A stretch of 5,294 bases of DNA from Burkholderiaceae bacterium. Lineage in GTDB: Bacteria > Pseudomonadota > Gammaproteobacteria > Burkholderiales > Burkholderiaceae. The DNA lies in NCBI GenBank assembly GCA_017998575.1, contig JAGOCV010000280.1, forward strand, positions 1 through 5,294, given 5' to 3'. Shown here piece after piece: positions 4,223-5,294 of the stretch; the first letter of the stretch is position 1; every line of letters starts with the position of its first letter. The notes beneath the pieces were generated by a model. That model saw only the letters and a list, made by a program, of their open reading frames with translations, made no database searches and had not been told where the DNA came from. The position numbers and the translations under genes are program-made.

Positions 4223-5294
4223 AGGTCGATCTTCACCGAGGCCTTGACCGTGCGCGGCGCGCCGGCCGCCAGACGCGTGCCGCCGGCGGCCCAGTAGTGC
4301 TTGTCCGTCAGGTTCTCGATGTTGAGTTGCCACGTCGTGCGCTGGCCGAAGCTGCGGTCTGCATAGCGCAGCCCGGCCGCCAGCAGCGTGATGTCGCCGA
4401 GGAAGGCCTGGTTCAGGTCGTTGACCGGGCGGCGGCCGGTGTAATAGGCGCCGCCGTTGACGGACAAGCCCGCGAGCATGGGCAGGTCATACGTGAGGAA
4501 TGCGCTGGCCGTGCGGCGTGCCGTGTTCTCGGGCCTCTTGCCGTCGTACGCGGCGCCGATGTTGGCGAAGCGGGCATCCAGCCACAGTGCGGCGGTCTGC
4601 CAGCCCAGCCGCGGCGTGAGCTGCCCCTGGGCCGACAGCTCGATGCCGCGGTAGCGCTGTTCGCCGGCGCTGGTGAACGTGTTGGTGGCGACGTCGGTGT
4701 AGTAGCCCGGGCGCGAGATGTCGAACAGCGCGCCCGACACCAGCGTGCCGCCAGGCGTGAGCCAGCGCGCGCCGACTTCCTTCTGGTCGCTCACGCCAGG
4801 CGGCAGCCGGGTGCCGGCATTGACCGTGCCGGTGGGCGCTGTCTCGCCTTCTTCCAGCGCCTGTGCGAACGATGCATAGAACGACAGCGCATCGACCGGC
4901 CGGTAGACCACGGCGGCCATGGGGGTCGTCTTCTCGGGGTTGTAGGCCAGGCCGCCCTGATCGCTGCGGTAGCGCGTGTGGCGCAGGCCGCCGATGAGCT
5001 GCCAGTGCTCGCCCAGCGCGATGCGGTCGATCGCGTACAGGCCGGTGTCGCGCGTGCTGTAGGCGGCCGTGGTGGGCGTGGCCGGCCCCGCGCCGAAGGT
5101 CACCGCACTGGAGACATCGCTCGGGTCGTAGAGATTTTGCGGACCGGCGGCATAGGTGCGCTGGTAGATGGGCGCCTGGTCCTTGCTGGTGCCGGTTGCG
5201 CCGAAGGTGAGCTCGTGCCGCAGGCCGGCGAACTCGACCTGCCCTGCGAGTTCGGCACGCAGCATGTCGGAGCGCAGGTCGAGCACCTGTGAGT
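4219..5294 (-). CDS. TonB-dependent ferric siderophore receptor, C-terminal part
   Basis: About 357 residues of the outer-membrane beta barrel are present; the reading frame stays open to the window edge, so the true start, signal peptide, TonB box and plug domain lie outside. Alternating polar and hydrophobic strands are visible throughout. Typical siderophore-receptor blocks include HWQLIGGLRHTRY, LSFYASFAQALEEGE, DQKEVGARW, RYRGIELSAQGQL and the terminal NIENLTDKHYW (about 4290-4323), followed by GAPRTVKASVKIDL. The last block is the usual final strand of FhuA/FhuE/FoxA-like receptors, although the protein ends in Leu rather than the common terminal Phe or Trp. It imports a ferric siderophore across the outer membrane using TonB energy. 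The substrate cannot be read from this part; coupling to a PepSY reductase favours a siderophore whose iron is released in the periplasm. The operon promoter lies beyond the right edge. Confidence 0.92.
   Translation of the reverse strand, partial: SQVLDLRSDMLRAELAGQVEFAGLRHELTFGATGTSKDQAPIYQRTYAAGPQNLYDPSDVSSAVTFGAGPATPTTAAYSTRDTGLYAIDRIALGEHWQLIGGLRHTRYRSDQGGLAYNPEKTTPMAAVVYRPVDALSFYASFAQALEEGETAPTGTVNAGTRLPPGVSDQKEVGARWLTPGGTLVSGALFDISRPGYYTDVATNTFTSAGEQRYRGIELSAQGQLTPRLGWQTAALWLDARFANIGAAYDGKRPENTARRTASAFLTYDLPMLAGLSVNGGAYYTGRRPVNDLNQAFLGDITLLAAGLRYADRSFGQRTTWQLNIENLTDKHYWAAGGTRLAAGAPRTVKASVKIDL

Noticed and set aside
2876..4297. Plus-strand open frame of 473 codons opposite the PepSY fusion
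   Set aside because: Its composition is the Arg/Ala/Gln/Gly-rich pattern of a GC-rich shadow frame, with no domain, no ribosome binding site and a clear real gene on the other strand.
4223..4333. ATG at 4333 as start of the PepSY fusion
   Set aside because: The added 37 residues would be read from the 3' end of the receptor gene in another frame and look like shadow sequence. The GTG at 4222 gives the usual short cytoplasmic N-terminus and a four-base overlap.
5284..5286. GTG at 5286 as start of the TonB receptor
   Set aside because: The frame stays open to the window edge, and receptors of this family are about 700 residues long with a plug domain, so this is an internal valine codon.
4297..5292. 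Plus-strand open frame of 331 codons opposite the TonB receptor
   Set aside because: It is antisense to recognisable receptor barrel sequence, and the product has no hydrophobic or motif pattern of its own.

Overview
The window is GC-rich chromosomal DNA whose genes have mostly G or C at third codon positions. Gene content and protein style (a phosphoethanolamine transferase tail, a FutA/FbpA-type iron binder and a TonB receptor coupled to a PepSY/flavoprotein fusion) suggest a betaproteobacterium, probably Burkholderiales and perhaps Comamonadaceae. That placement is inferred from composition and family resemblance, not from a database match. Apart from the first 126 bases, the window reads as one iron-acquisition locus.

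Layout. (1) 1-126, plus strand: the last 41 codons of a lipid A phosphoethanolamine transferase of the EptA type. (2) 141-178: a strong hairpin between two convergent genes, probably a two-way terminator. (3) 196-1248, minus strand: a periplasmic Fe(III)-binding protein of the FbpA/FutA family with its iron-ligand tyrosines visible; no permease or ATPase gene is beside it. (4) 1249-1505: a 257-base divergent control region with two Fur-box-like sites in the same orientation, 104 bases apart, plus several short inverted repeats. (5) 1506-1598, plus strand: a 30-residue, one-helix membrane peptide with a very good ribosome binding site. It is too short for ordinary gene calling and is the least explained gene here. 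(6) 1613-4222, minus strand: an 869-residue fusion of a four-helix PepSY membrane reductase with a flavodoxin domain and a CysJ-like FAD/NADPH reductase domain. (7) 4219-5294, minus strand: the C-terminal part of a TonB-dependent siderophore receptor, running off the window. Its stop codon overlaps the GTG start of the fusion gene (GTGA).

How they may work together (inference). The receptor brings a ferric siderophore into the periplasm. The fusion protein carries electrons from cytoplasmic NADPH through FAD and FMN to two predicted haems in the membrane, and so reduces the ferric siderophore on the periplasmic side. The binding protein would catch free periplasmic iron for an ABC importer encoded elsewhere. 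The two Fur-like sites would induce both the binding protein and the small peptide during iron starvation. The promoter of the receptor-reductase operon lies outside the window.
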